Shown in pieces: positions 1 through 12,365 of a stretch of 64,000 nucleotides of DNA. The number at the start of each line of letters is the position of its first letter. Positions within the stretch are counted from its first letter, which is position 1. The notes under the pieces were generated by a model. That model saw nothing but the letters and a program-made list of their open reading frames with translations, searched no databases and had not been told where the DNA came from. The DNA is taken from the NCBI GenBank assembly GCA_900491605.1, contig UESW01004233.1:875508-939507 (forward strand), in the 5' to 3' direction. The stretch comes from Calamus simplicifolius (taxonomy: Eukaryota > Streptophyta > Magnoliopsida > Arecales > Arecaceae). The position numbers and the translations under genes are program-made.

Positions 1-420
1 CCAAAGTGTAGCCGCTAAGGCAGAAGATGAAGTTTGGAGTTGAAGCCAGCTTTGTCCCTCGTAGAGCATTGATTATAAAGTACGTGCATGACACTGTTCA
101 TGCCCTTGGATGAGCTCCAAAGAAGGCCATGGGTGAACACTTGCATAGCACTTTTTATGGCCGAGGGGAAGAGACCAAGCACGGTTCATGGCCGAGCACT
201 GTTCATGACTGAGGCCAAGGGGGCCGAGGCCGAGGCCAAGGGGGAAGAGGCCGAGCACTATTCATGGCCAAGGGGAAGAGGCCGAGCACCATTTATGGCC
301 GAGGAAAAGAGGCCGAGCACAGTTCATGGCCGAGGGAAAGAGGTTGAGGGTCAAGGCCGACGAGCTCTTGGCTCTGCTCCTCCGCAACGCTGGGGACTCC
401 TCGTGGGTGGAGCCGGGTAG
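1..420. repeat. GC-rich minisatellite region at left edge
   Basis: The stretch is built from repeats of the words gccgagcac, ttcatggcc and gagggaaagag. Three consecutive 31-bp units are clear at 250-280, 281-311 and 312-342, and looser copies lie at about 165-245. Both strands are open in several frames only because the repeat lacks stops, so the apparent ORFs here are not supported as genes. It probably belongs to the retrotransposon remains to its right. Confidence 0.6.
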
Positions 421-1200
421 GAGCCAGTAAGATCGAGGCTTATGAGCCAGTCCCATTCCCCCTTGATCTCGACTGTTCTGTAGTTGAGATTAGTAGGGAT
501 GCCGATTGGAGGCCTTTGTACCATGCACCCGGACTCCATGGTGAATCTGACGCCAACACCAAAGAGGATGAGTAGAGTTAGATGAGTCTGACACCGATGA
601 TCGAGTCCAGATATTGTTGTTATAGCCCACGGGGTCTATTGGCCCCATCAAATGCCCCCCATACTTCAGAGCTTGTGTGACCACATGCCTTGCATCTGTC
701 AAGTGATAGAAGTGTAGAATTTTTGATCTTTGCACTTATCTTTTCTTGTTAGTTTTGGCTTTGACTTTTCATCCGCCTTGCGTGGACATCTGCATGCTCT
801 TTGAAGCTATGCATTTGCCTGTCCAAAAACTTTTAAGCAATATTGGAGGTAAGTTGATTATCGTTGTGATGTTTTGTCACATGAAGTTGTTCGCTGGGCT
901 AATAAGAGAAGGTCCCATGGTGATACTTCATTACTTGTGCAGTAATAAAGATCTCTTGAATTTTGAGTGCTTAGATTTCATAGGCCTTGGAACACTAGTA
1001 TCACCAATTTCTTTTGGGAGGGCGGTAGTTGAAGTGCCCTCAACTTCTTGGGAGTAGCCAATAATTAAGAGTCAAGCTTGTAAATATAATTGCTTAGCCT
1101 TTCTTTCGTATGTAATTAATTTTGAATGAGTATAAATATATGTCTATGGTCTTTTTTGACATGTAACAGCTATAAGTCACTTTCTAAATCAATAAAATAA
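421..1200. other. Unassigned, probably retrotransposon-derived
   Basis: No coding region is recognised. The segment moves from moderately GC-rich sequence (to about 700) to AT-rich sequence with a 103-codon open frame at 746-1057 (+) that has no recognisable motif. It adjoins a gypsy protease remnant and is most simply read as noncoding retrotransposon DNA. No terminal repeats could be paired by eye. Confidence 0.35.
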
Positions 1201-1282
1201 AGAGATTACTTCTTTTTCTTCCCTATCTTCTCTTTTTCTTTCTTTTTTTCTTCCTCTTTCTTCTTCTTCTTCTTCTTCTTCT

Positions 1283-1323
<41 letters not shown>
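1201..1323. repeat. Polypyrimidine tract with (CTT)n and (CT)n
   Basis: A run of C and T only, or nearly so, contains about eight CTT units followed by a long CT dinucleotide run. It is a simple-sequence repeat and a likely length polymorphism. Confidence 0.9.
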
Positions 1324-1325
<2 letters not shown>

Positions 1326-1391
1326 AATGGTAATGAAGACTCACTCATAGCAGGTGCATAGTCCTTCAAGGTTCAATGCACTCTAGTTAGG

Positions 1392-1975
1392 TCACTTAGA
1401 CTTAAAGACTCGATCAACTTGCCAGCAAGGATTATTCAGAGTGAGGACCTTTACCACTTGATATTTTCTCTTCAATATGATGGCAAAACAATGTCTTGCC
1501 AGTAATTGGTCATCTCGAAGTTTTTTGACTCCATTTACCATTAGGAACTTCATGGCAAGGTGATAGTTCAACATCATAACTGTTAGAGCGTTAAGGTTGA
1601 GATACTTTAAAATAGCATTATAAGTCAAAGGAGCCTTCACCATAAGGATATCCAACATCATCATGGCTTGATGAAGTTCTTTTTAGTAGCCACTTAAAAG
1701 GTTAATGATTTCCTCAACTAGAACTAAGCTACCTAAGAAACCAATCAGCAGGTCTTTAAAAGGCTTCAAATAATCCTTACTAGTCTTCATCTTCTAGAAA
1801 GAATTAAAGTAAAGGATATCGATCGGATTTTCACTGTTCAACAATATCCTATTCATCTGGTAGTTGGTGATGATCATAAAGACTACTAATACATTATTGT
1901 GAAGGATCAAGATCTCTTCTAAGTCATCATTAGAGAAGAATATAACCTCTTTTATCTTCTGCCTTTTCGATACCT
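1392..1975 (-). pseudogene. Degraded Ty3/gypsy protease region
   Basis: Read on the minus strand, the segment gives the conserved block that follows the aspartic protease of plant Ty3/gypsy polyproteins. Recognisable words are LTYNAILKYLNLNALT (family pattern: AYN.ILGRP.LN.L), HLAMKFLMVNGV (HLKMKFPT..GVG) and LRDDQLLARHCF (RGDQ..AR.CY), with KPFKDLLIGFLGSLV upstream (L.PL.GF.G). The protease active-site triplet normally read DSG is replaced by NSE near 1840, and several stops interrupt the frame. This is a dead copy. Reverse transcriptase should lie further left on this strand but is not recognisable in 1-1390. Confidence 0.8.
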
Positions 1976-3802
1976 TACCTCTGTGCTATCGAATATATCC
2001 TTCCTACTTAAGGAACTTCCATTGCTAGCTGCCAATAGTTTAAAGATTATGCTAACCCTTCTAACAATGTTCTGACGACCGCCAAAAGTCGATGTTATAG
2101 TTGGGGCCTAGGTTATTGGCTTGCTGGATAAGCTCTTGAGACTTTGGGTACACCCCATGAGGTGATACAAGGTGGCCTTGGGGTGTTCATTTGAAACCTT
2201 AGGTTGTTCCTAAAGGTGAGGGATAACTCCATGGTACTAGTCCTGCTTGCGAGCTAAATTACTTCTTTTCTACCCTCTGTGTTTAGGATGCTAATGGAGC
2301 ATATATCATGAGGGTTCAATTATAGCAAATTAGTGGCTTTGTCCTTCGGATAGGCCAGAAAAGAGGTTCAGCATTATAGCTATTAGTGAGAGCCGCCTCA
2401 CATGGCTCAAAGGGAATAGCCTTCGCTTTGGTTTCTATAGATGGTGCCACTTTGATGGCATCACTATCTAGTGAGGAACCTAAGCATGGAATGATGAGAT
2501 GAGGATTGAGATAGAAACCAATTTGCACAGCCCCATAAATGGAAGCTTTATACTCAGGCTAATGCTAGGATAAAAGAAGATGTAAGGGGTGACATGGGTT
2601 GCCTAACTAAGGCCCTTCGACATTCAAATTAGTAAGGAGCTAGACTAAGGGGGCTAAAAGCTAACCTTATAACCTTTATGTTCTAAGTGGATAGAGGATA
2701 ATGCGAAGGTTTGAAGCTTATCGCTAAAAAAGGTACTGAGAGAAGAGAGAGGTACGTAGGTTAGAAGCTGGATATCCTTATCTTCAAATGAGGTTTCTTC
2801 TTATAAATGAACTTTAGTTTTCATGCTGAAAGCTAATCCTATGTTGGTAGCATGTCTTATCGTGATAGTAAGCATGGTCAATAATGGGACTACTCTATAT
2901 ACTATTAGCTATAACTTTAGTACAAATACATGAAAGTGATCATTATCTCGTCTCATTTGTAGTTTTGCTAGACATACTGAATGATATAGCTAGGGGCTTT
3001 GCTAGTGATGCCCTTCCAACACTGTTTGGTCTCCATAGATGATGATGATACAGCTTGAAGATCATGTGTCCTTATGAAAAAGTGCCAACTTGTTCCTCGC
3101 TTAATTTAACTTTCTTTCTCTCTCTATCAATAGAAAATTATTAAGTAAAAATTTTAGAGATTATATATATGTAAGCATGTATAATTGATCTTTAAATTTT
3201 TAACTCAATAATTTCCTTAGTTGGCCTATTTAACTAAGAGTGATTTTTTTAAATATTTTCAAATTTATTTATTTATGTAATAATATATTTTCTTATTTAA
3301 AATTCCTTATTATGGAAACTTATTTGCCAATAATTTCAAGTACTTCGTTACAATCAATTTTACTATCAAAATATGATTAACTTAAATTTTAAATAATTTT
3401 GAAGTTTTTTTATTATAGAAGTTTTCAAGCTAGATTATTATTTTGCCTTCATTGAAAAATTCCTTACCTTCGATACAGTATTGCTAGTGGATAAGAATAA
3501 CCATCATAAATGAACAACTATAAACTAATTTTTTAAAGATGAGGCCTAAAATCTCCTTGCTTATCTATTCAATGAAATTCTATAATTGGCACCAACTTTC
3601 AATATAAAGTAGTGCCAAAGAAATGTTCAAATCAAGACTATTCATTGCTAATTGCTATTTTATCCTTTTACTGTATTAATGCAGTTTCATTGACTTTTAA
3701 AAAGTTAAACATGAAAGATTTTAAGGCTTTAAATTATGATAAATTACTATTTTTATACGTTCCTAACAAATAAGAGTTATGAATAAAGATTCAACCGCCT
3801 CC
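1976..3802. other. Retrotransposon flank and AT-rich intergenic DNA
   Basis: Up to about 3100 this may be the gag-side continuation of the minus-strand gypsy remnant; a minus frame at 2316-2528 is open but unrecognised. From 3100 to 3800 the sequence is AT-rich with no feature I can support. Confidence 0.35.
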
Positions 3803-3811
3803 ATATATCAC
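3803..3811. repeat. Left target-site duplication of truncated LINE
   Basis: ATATATCAC here is repeated at 6581-6589 on the other side of the LINE remnant. The 9-bp duplication brackets the minus-strand LINE that carries the LTR insertion. Confidence 0.6.
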
Positions 3812-4232
3812 ATTCTCAACTCAACTCAACTCATCTAAGCCTTTTCCAACTACATGGGGCCAGTTACATGAATCTGCTTCCTTCACTCTGCTCTATTCGG
3901 GATCAAGTCGATATTCAAATTATAAATAATTATATATTTTTTAATTATTTCTATCTATGTTAGTTTAGGTCTACCTCTACTGTTGCCCAGATGTAGTAAC
4001 CCAAGAGGGGGGTGAATTGGGTTATTAAAAATTAATTACTATTATAGATATGTGTTTTAACCCTAATTTGAATTTACTTGGCAGCGGTGTAGTGAAGTGC
4101 ACAGAATAATAACACAAACAATCAAGCAACCACAAACACAAGAGAGTTTATAGTGGTTCGGTGCCAAACTCAGCACCTACGTCCACTCTCCAAAACCTTT
4201 GGAAATTTCACTCTAATCGTATCACAACGATT

Positions 4233-4400
4233 ACAACCTCTTGCCTTTTCCGGCTAGCCCTCTTATTTATACGGCACAAGGCAGCCAAACCCCTAGCCTT
4301 ACTCGGCTAGTCCTCTTGTTTAACGGCACAAGAAAGCCAACCCTTAGCCTTACCCGGCTAGTCTTCTTGTTTAACGGCACAAGGCAGCCAACAAGAACCA
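4233..4400. repeat. Three tandem copies of a ~50-bp unit
   Basis: The unit contains cggctag(t/c)c(c/t)tcttgttt, acggcacaag and (g/a)cagccaa. It occurs three times head to tail with spacing near 50 bp inside the LTR-like insertion. Confidence 0.75.
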
Positions 4401-4959
4401 AGGGCTATCTCTAACCCTTTTACAAAGATTCAGAATAATTAAAAACAAGTAGCTCCTACAATGAGCAAATATTCAAGATATACTTTACAATTTTTGTAGC
4501 AAATCTTCAGCAATAAATGAGAAAGCTCCGAGGTTGCTGAAGCTTTGAATGCTTGAAGGCTTTAATGGATCTGGATGACCTTTGAGCAATAAATGATCTT
4601 CAACTTTAAGGCACACCAAATTTGCTCTTCAACACTCTGAAGAATATGCAATAAAAGCTCTTTTTCTTAGATTTCTTTCTCTTGTTTTTCTCATTTCAGA
4701 TTCATCATTTTGTTCCTCTAATTCCAGCTATTTAAAGCAATCCATAAAAAAAATCCGTTAGATGCATTTGAAACAAATGGAAAATAAAACAGAAAGAAAA
4801 GATAACTGTTGAGATTATTTCCCTTAAGCATTGAATGCACTGAATCCATTTGAGGAAGGAAGATCTTATCAAAATTCAAGAGATCAAAAGTTAGTATAGC
4901 TGAAAATAGTAATCATTTAAAGAGGAGAGAGAGTAAGAGAGAAAGAGCACGCCCAACGT

Positions 4960-6240
4960 GGTAGCTAACTGGAGTTAATTCCAGGTAGCTAGCGACTTGA
5001 AGAAGCTCGGGCAGGATGAAGTGTAAAGTCCATAAGCTAGCTAAATTTGAAATCTCACGGCAAGAGGGAAAGATATCAGCCACAAAAGGTAAGGTGTTAG
5101 CTATCTAGCTAACTAACCAAAAAGGTCTCACGGCATGAAGTTTGTCCCAGGGAAGAGTAGCTAACTCCTTAGCTAGCTCACCACAAAGTCAAACAGCCAG
5201 AAGATCAAGGCAAGAAGCATTAGTTAGCTCTCTAGCTAACTAAGCCACAAAGTAGTTAGCTCACCGGCTAACTAACCAAGACGTAGTTAGCTCTTTAGCT
5301 AACCAAGCAAGCATCCAACGATCATGAGTATAGAAGCCATAACAAGATAGTTAGCTCTCCAGCTAACTAGAAAACAAAGGCTCTCGGCTTGGAGAAGAAT
5401 TTGGCCATCAACAGAAGACAAGTTAGCTCTTTAGCTAATTGAGCAAGAAGTAGTTAGCTCTCTAGCTAACTAAACTCAAAGGATCATGGCAACAAGAAAT
5501 CGTCCATCCAACATAGCTAGCTCCTTAGCTAGCTAAGAAAAGCATTCACTCGGTCAAGAGAAGGATAGTTAGCTCTTCAGCTAACTAAGCCAAAAGGTAG
5601 TTAGCTCTTCAGCTAACTAAGGAATGAATCCGCACGGCTTGGGAAGTGGTTGTTAGCTCTCCAACTAACTAGGAATAGTAACCGCTCGACTTGGATGAAC
5701 CTGTGAAAAATAGTTAGCTAACAAAGAAAAGCAGTTAGCTCACAAGGCAAAGCAGTTAACTAACAGGGTATGCTAGCTAGCTAAGAGAAGCATCAGCTAG
5801 CTCAGCAGTTAGCTAAATAAAAGAGACGTTCGGCCAAGCAATGTATCAGGGAAAGATAGTTAACTAGAAATGAAGCCAGTTAGCTAAGAGGGAGGACGAG
5901 TTAGCTAATCAGCTAACTGATTCCCAAAGCATTCGGCCAGCACAGATAATAAGGCAAAAGTAGTTAACTAAAATTGAAATCCAGCTAGCTCATAAAGAGG
6001 CCAAGCTAGCTCACCAGCTAACTTAAAATAGGCATGGCTCGGCTAGCAAGGATAACAGGAAACATAGCTAGCTAAAATGGAACATCAGCTAGCCAAGGAA
6101 GGGACTAGCTAGCTATCCAGCTAACCAAAATGGAGATCCATTCGGCCAGGCCAAGGAGATAACATATCAGTTAGCTAATAGATGTGTCAGCTAGCTAGAC
6201 AGAAGGAAAAGCTAGCTAACTAGCTAACTCCCAAAGCAAT
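4960..6240. repeat. Cluster of short inverted repeats (AGTTAGCT/AGCTAACT)
   Basis: Dozens of copies of AGTTAGCT, AGCTAACT and GCTAGC occur, most often paired as AGTTAGCT-NNNN-AGCTAACT, an 8-bp stem with a ~4-base loop. Clear examples lie at about 5222, 5348, 5452, 5567 and 5598. Spacers between pairs carry a second recurrent word like CTCGGCTTGG or TTCGGCCA. The cluster fills about 1.3 kb of the LTR-like element. Confidence 0.9.
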
Positions 6241-6589
6241 TCAAACGGCCAAGGCAACAAAGGATCAAATTAGATAGCTTCCAGGTATTAAATAAAAATG
6301 AAATATACTCCCATACGATTTTTTTACTTGATAACACTTAGTTGAAAAAATATCTGTACTTCCCTGCATCAAGCTTAACAAATAGAATTAGTCTTTGCTT
6401 AATTGTTTTGTAAGCATCAAAATCAATTTAGGATCAACATCTACCTCTTCTTACCATGGATTGTGAAAAGATCACTCTTTCTAACTGGAGCATCTAAAGG
6501 TATATTGTATATGCCTAAATATCGTAATCATTTTTTTCTCATTTTATCTTGAATTGGAGCTATTCCTATCATTTCTCTCTATATATCAC

Positions 6590-9500
6590 CTAAAATAATA
6601 GTTACAAAAGTTTGATATTTAGTAGATTTTTGAAAAAGTAACATATAATGTAAAATATCTTTTGCTCAATTGTTATGATGGCTGCAATTTACTAAACTAG
6701 TTAGAAAATAGTATACTAATAAGAAACAACAACAATACAATATAAAAAATACTGTGCAGTTTAAATTAATAGTAACTTTACTAGGATGATAAAATTGTAA
6801 CATTTGATCATGGTTACTCATAAGTCATGACAAGTATGAAACAACCAATGATCTAGTATGGCACAAACATTATTTATTTTAGCTATTAAAAATAATACAT
6901 TTATATTTAATTACTAAATATTAATTGGTTGGTTTTTCTTAATTATTAATCATGATTTTATATTTTGAAGTGTTTGGTTGGAGATGGAAAGATTCTAAAA
7001 TCATGAAATTAGAGATATATTTTGAGTTGAATTTTTTAAATTCAAATATTTCTTTGATTCTCATCTTTAAATCTTTTTCGAACACACACATTCTCTCATT
7101 GTATTGAACTCTCTCGTTTAAAAATAAGTGGTTCCTAAAAATCTTAGTTTTAAAAAACAAAACTTTAAATTTATTGAAAAAATAAAACTATAATTTTAAA
7201 ATCTATAATCTCCAAATATAGCTTTGAATATTTTATTCTATTTGTCACAAGGCCTCTAACTTCCATTTTATATATTACTCCCATTTCTTTACTAGATAAA
7301 GTGAGGGAATATTTTCTGATGAATGAATTTAACAAAGAAATATAGGATATGTTAAAGACTCGATCAAGTGAACATATAATAATACCTATAATTAGCTATT
7401 CATTTGCTCTATCATCAAATAGGATCATATTTAATGTGAATATTCAATTTCCAAAGATATTTTTTACTCATCCATGTTATCTAGACATGAAGATTGATAT
7501 TGGTCTTAGAATTGTTGACTGATACATGTTAAATATATGTTGAATATAATTTTTTTTTTCCCTTATAGATATATGCTTGCATGATGTTGTCATAGTTGAT
7601 TGCCATAATGCTGGATATTTTTAGCCATGACTAATAATTTTGATAAATAGTTGTTTGCTATATTTTTAGAAGAATGTTTATAGTTTTTGCTTGCTAATTT
7701 TTTGAGATAACATTTGTAGTTTTAATGCTAATTTTATTTTATGTTATCTACTCTTGTATATGTGTTAGGCTAAAACTTTGCTACTATATATTAGGCTATA
7801 ATTTTAATTGTGATTGTATCTTGCCTGTTCATATTTTGTTAATTTTTATAGAAGCTTCACATACGTGGCCATCATTGATATCAGGTACCTCCACAAACTT
7901 CGAATTCTTAATGCTTGAAAGAGATAATGATTGGATGAGTATTTCATGCATATAATTAATATGTAAAAGATTCTTAAATATTTAAATAAATAATGATGCA
8001 TTAGTGTGACTAAAATTTATCTAGCTTTCGGTTTAGAAGGATCCAAGTTATAATTCCTCTCTTTCTTTCTTCTTGAAAGATTATTTTTTAAAGAAGCCAG
8101 CTGGTAATTTTATACCATCAAATTTTAGAAAGTAAGTCTAGGGTTATTTATTGTTGATGTTGTATAATAAAGTATTTTTTATTTTCATTTATATTTCTCC
8201 TTATCATTATTGTAATAAATGTTGATACACTAATACTTACTATTTTTGTTTTGCACATTAATAGTTAGATTTTGAAATTATATATCCAATTATTCACTTT
8301 TGTATTGTATCAATTTTTTTCTTTTTATTACTTACTAGTTTTAATGTTGCATATTAGTCTTTTGATATTATTTTAAATTATGTGATATAGATAGATACAG
8401 ATCATAATGTAGATATAGAAATATCATAACTAATAAGCCAACTCTTTTAAATCCTAATATAAGAGCAGTTGGTGACTTAAAGCTTGCCAAATATAAAAGA
8501 GAACTAATTTCATCAATTTATATATATTTTCATATAATTCAATAGGCAAAAAAATTTAAGCACAAGAAGTGTCATATCAAATACTGATTGGTGGCAAAAT
8601 TAAGATAAGTAGTTTGTTTATTTTAAAAGTTGTAAAAAGAATCATAACATAAGATAAATGACCTTATCACGATTTAAAGATCTATATTTATGGATTCTTC
8701 TAAATTTAATCTAGAAAAGTTTGTGAATTGTTAATATGTGCACTTATTAAGCAAAATCTGTCCTTTCAATTTATCAAATATATAGAGCTTTGCTTGCTTA
8801 TATTAGTGAAGATGTCAAGTTAGTATAGTCAATGTTGATTGGCTGAAATGATACAAAAGAGAAAAATATGTAGAACGACTGAAATTATAAAAAAAAGAAA
8901 GAACAAGCAGAATTGTAGCTCAATTTAGTTCCTGTTATAATACGCTTTAGATTGATAGGATTTATAGATAGGTATTTAAGTTTAGCTATGAATTTTATTG
9001 TTAAAAATTTGGTACTATAAAAGAAATTTCTAAATTTTTGTTTCATGTCTCCACATAATGATATACATTACGCGAATTAATTTATAATTTATTAATCAAG
9101 TGAGGGTGAGAATAAATTATATTGCATGATTTTGAAAAATATAACTACAAATAATATTTTAATTGACATGTTGAAGATACTCAATTTAGAAAATAGATTT
9201 TTTTCTTAATTGTGAATTCTTTCATGTTTGGTACCATGTCCATATTTTTTTATTTATACAAGAAAGATTAAACATACATACTGTCATTTTTATCTCTTTT
9301 ACATTAATTTTATTCCTAACAAGATTAGCAATTATCCCTATAATATTCAACCTCTATTCAGAGATACAATTAAACACAGTTAATAGGAAAACTTTTATAT
9401 CCTTAAAATTTATATCGATAAAAGTTATTTTTATAACTTTTTACTTTTTATTTTATTTTTTAGCTCAATATCAAACACACACTATCCTCACAATTAACTC

Positions 9501-9880
9501 ATTTTAATCATAAACACTATCCATCCAAGGAGGAGTGGATAGTGTAAGCAAGATTTATAAACTTTTTAGTGTCTTTTATGATGCTACTTTAATATTCTTA
9601 GGAGTTAAGTATCCTACATTAGACTTGCATTTTAATCAGGTTTTTATGATTAAGCTTACCTTTAGATAAGAAATATAGAGTATATATCTTTTTATGGAAA
9701 AAATGATGAGGCAAAATTATATATTTTTATAGGTTATTAGCATCATATATTTGGAGTATATTAAATAAATTTTGGTTAAATAGGTAATAACAAATTTATC
9801 ATCAATAATGTATGTATTTAATAATTAAACTAAGTAAATTAAGTTGAGTAATTTTTTATCATGTTTAAGTTTGAAATCCT
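6590..9880. other. AT-rich intergenic DNA
   Basis: No gene, terminal repeat or tandem repeat is recognised. Open frames at 6939-7160 (-) and 7725-7955 (+) are short and without motif, and I do not support them as genes. Poly-T and poly-A runs are common. Confidence 0.5.
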
Positions 9881-10640
9881 AACATGTGATGAATGGCTCG
9901 AAGTTTGTAGGTTTTTTTACTCCAACCAGCGAAAGTCTCACATTGATGGGTCTTGGGGTTTAAAGGCAGGGAAAAGTCTTTGTACATCGCTTTCGATACA
10001 GTAAATCCTACGTGGGTTGCACCGCCCCTCCTTATTGGTCCACATGAATCTCATGTGGCCTAATGCTGCAGGACGGGATCGCAGTGATGCGATGTTATGT
10101 TTGATCGTGATGTCTATTAAAACGCTTCAGCTTTATTTTAAAAATGGTGTGCAGACGAAAATATCATTTTTCTTCAGCCTACTTCTATCCGCCATCTTTG
10201 TTTGGATTATATCTAATGGTAGGAAACTCTTTCTGATTCTAAAACATTATTCGTGGCTCTGGCTTTTGGGTGCAATGAATCAGTCCAAGATTTGAGTAAG
10301 ATCCTTCCTCTCGCTCTAAGAGTTCGGTCCAAGGATTTCCTTATGTTTTCATTGGTGATATAAGCTTCTTCGTTGCTCAAAAAAAGTGCTTCAAAAAGTA
10401 TTCTAATTTTTAACCGAAAGAAAATATTTCAGCTTCAAGGCTGGAATACCTAGCTACTGAAGACTTCTTCATTAACTTCAGAAGAAAATGTCATCCCTAG
10501 CAGGAAGTAAAAAGCCTTTGCTTATGTATCTTTTTATAGTTCCTTTATGACACCAACTGTTTTGGTCGTTAGAGGAAGTTAATGCATTAGGAAACTATTT
10601 AATACTTAGGTAGCATCTTTGGCATGTTATGACATTCTGG
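9881..10640. other. Left flank of the MULE
   Basis: This is a more GC-balanced stretch leading into the first motif array. A 92-codon open frame at 10017-10295 (+) has no known motif. The word gggaaaagtctttgtacatc at about 9970 resembles a MULE terminus, but no inverted partner was found at 22 kb, so the element end stays undefined. Confidence 0.3.
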
Positions 10641-12300
10641 GAGTCATAACTCAGTCCTTTAGTGAATGGTATTGCTGGTAGGTGGGGTCATTACTTTTAG
10701 TTTCGTGTTTTCTGCACGAATGTCATACTTTTTTTAACTAGGATGTTATACCTTATGAACTAGGATATCATCAGAGTGTTTTAGCCTATATCAGGTGTTA
10801 TTCCATGATCCTATAGCTCTGGTATCATCATTTAACAATGCAGGTGTCATCGGTTATTTTCTGGGGTGTCGTAAGTTTCTACATTCAGTTTCAGCTAGGT
10901 GTCGTAATATGAGAACTGGGGTGCCATAACAGTCTTTCTGGGGTGTCGTAAGTTTCTAGCTTAACAATTATAGCTAGGGTATCATTTTATGAGAACTGGA
11001 GTATCGAATAAGTTTTTTTGGAGTGTCGTAAGTTCCTGTCTTAGCAGTTCTAGTTAGGGTGTCGTTATTTTCAACTCCGTTGTCGTAAGTTGTTTTCTGA
11101 GGTGTTGTGAGTTATTTTCTGGGATGTCATAAGTTTATATCTTTAACTATTAAAGGGTACCATAGTTTTTAACTGGGGTATCGTATGTCTTTAATTGGGG
11201 GTTGTAAGTTCCTGCCTTAACATTCTCCGTACGGGTGTCATCATTTTAAAGTTAGGGTATCGTAAGAATTAAACTAGGGTATCGTAATAGCTTTCTGGGA
11301 TGTTGTAAGTTTTGGCCTTAATAGTCTCCATATGGTGTCATTGTTTAAAAGCTAGGGTCTCGTTAGGTGAGAACTGGGGTATTGTAACAGCTTTTTTAGG
11401 ATGTCGTGAGTCCTGTCTTAACATTCTCTGCTCGGGTGTCATCATTTTAAAGCTAGGATGATATAAGAATTGAACTAAAATGTCGTAACAACTATTCTGG
11501 GATGTCGTAAGTTCTACCTTAACAGTCTTCGCATGGGTGTCATCGTTTTAAAGTTAGGACATTGTTATGTGAGAACTAGGGTATTGTTACAGCTTTTTTA
11601 AGATGTTGTGAGTCTGCCTTAACATTCTTTGCTCAGATGTCATCATTTTAAAGCTAGGGTATCGTAAGAATTGAACTGTGATGTCGTAATAACTTTTTTT
11701 GGGATGTCATAAGTTCCTGCCATAACAGTCTCTGCTCGGGTGTCATTGTTTTAAAACTAAGGTATCGTTAGGTGAGAATTGGGGTGTCGAATAAGTTTTT
11801 TTAGAATGTCGTATGTTCCATATTTATCATCTTCGACATCCCGATACTCTATTTGCAACTCCAGTGTTGTAAGTTATTTTCTGGGGTGTCGTAAGTTTCT
11901 GCCTTAGCAGTTTCAGTTAGGGTGTTATCATTTTACAACTCCATTGTCATCAGTTGTTTTTGGGTATGGTGAGTTATTTTTGAGGTGTTGTAAGTTTATG
12001 TCTTTAACTATTAAAGGGTGTCATAGTTTTTAACTGGAATATTATATGTCTTTAACTGGGGTGTCATAGGATTGTAACTGCAGTGTCATAATATTTTCTC
12101 GAACTGTAACACGATCTCTATAGCTCCCATGGTATGTTACGATATCCTGAGAGTCATTATTTAGACCATAGATGGCATTTATTCCTAGTATCTAGGGTTC
12201 AAACATAAAACCTTAACGTTTTATGAATGGGTGTCGTAGTTTTTAACTGGGCTGTCATATTTTTTTGACAGGGGTATCCTAATGCTTGTTCGGGATAAAA
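10640..12300 (+). repeat. Motif array 1: GGGTGTCGTAA, ~100-bp monomer
   Basis: Degenerate copies of ggggtgtcgtaagtt recur every 20-40 bases. From 11215 to 11720 the larger monomer (ccttaac.gtctc.gc.cgggtgtcat...) repeats at 11215, 11316, 11416, 11517, 11617 and 11720, a period of 100-103 bp. Neighbouring monomers alternate between a gtaagaattgaact type and a gttaggtgagaact type. The same monomer appears inverted at 17140-18100. The array lies immediately upstream of the transposase pseudogene. Confidence 0.9.
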
Positions 12301-12365
12301 TGACATCTAAATCTATGATCTCAATGTTTATAACTATGTGCCTATATTTCTATAGATGATGATGA

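Larger units (their letters stand above)
3981..6439. mobile_element. 2,459-bp LTR-like insertion with 5-bp target duplication
   Basis: The insert begins TGTTG and ends CAACA, as LTRs do (TG..CA with short inverted termini). It is bracketed by TCTAC at 3976-3980 and 6440-6444. Removing the insert and one TCTAC restores the LINE sequence seen uninterrupted at about 46920-46950, which fixes the boundaries. No internal coding region, primer-binding site or second LTR is visible, so a solo LTR or a noncoding retroelement fits best. Early features are the motif aacccaagaggggggtgaat at about 4000 and a gtggttcgg..acctacgtccactc block at about 4150. The 4960-6240 part is a hairpin-repeat cluster. Confidence 0.8.
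3812..6580 (-). mobile_element. 5'-truncated RTE-like LINE, split by an LTR insertion
   Basis: The two outer parts, 3812-3980 and 6445-6580, are collinear with the 3' end of the full-length minus-strand LINE at 46790-49833. They share the terminal (GAGTT)n-type tail, the sequence that reads AAAGGCTTAGATGAGTTGAG on the minus strand, and the ctcattttatctt..attgg.gctattcctatc segment. Only the last few hundred bases of the LINE are present, the usual outcome of incomplete reverse transcription. The copy is interrupted by the 3981-6439 element. Confidence 0.8.
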
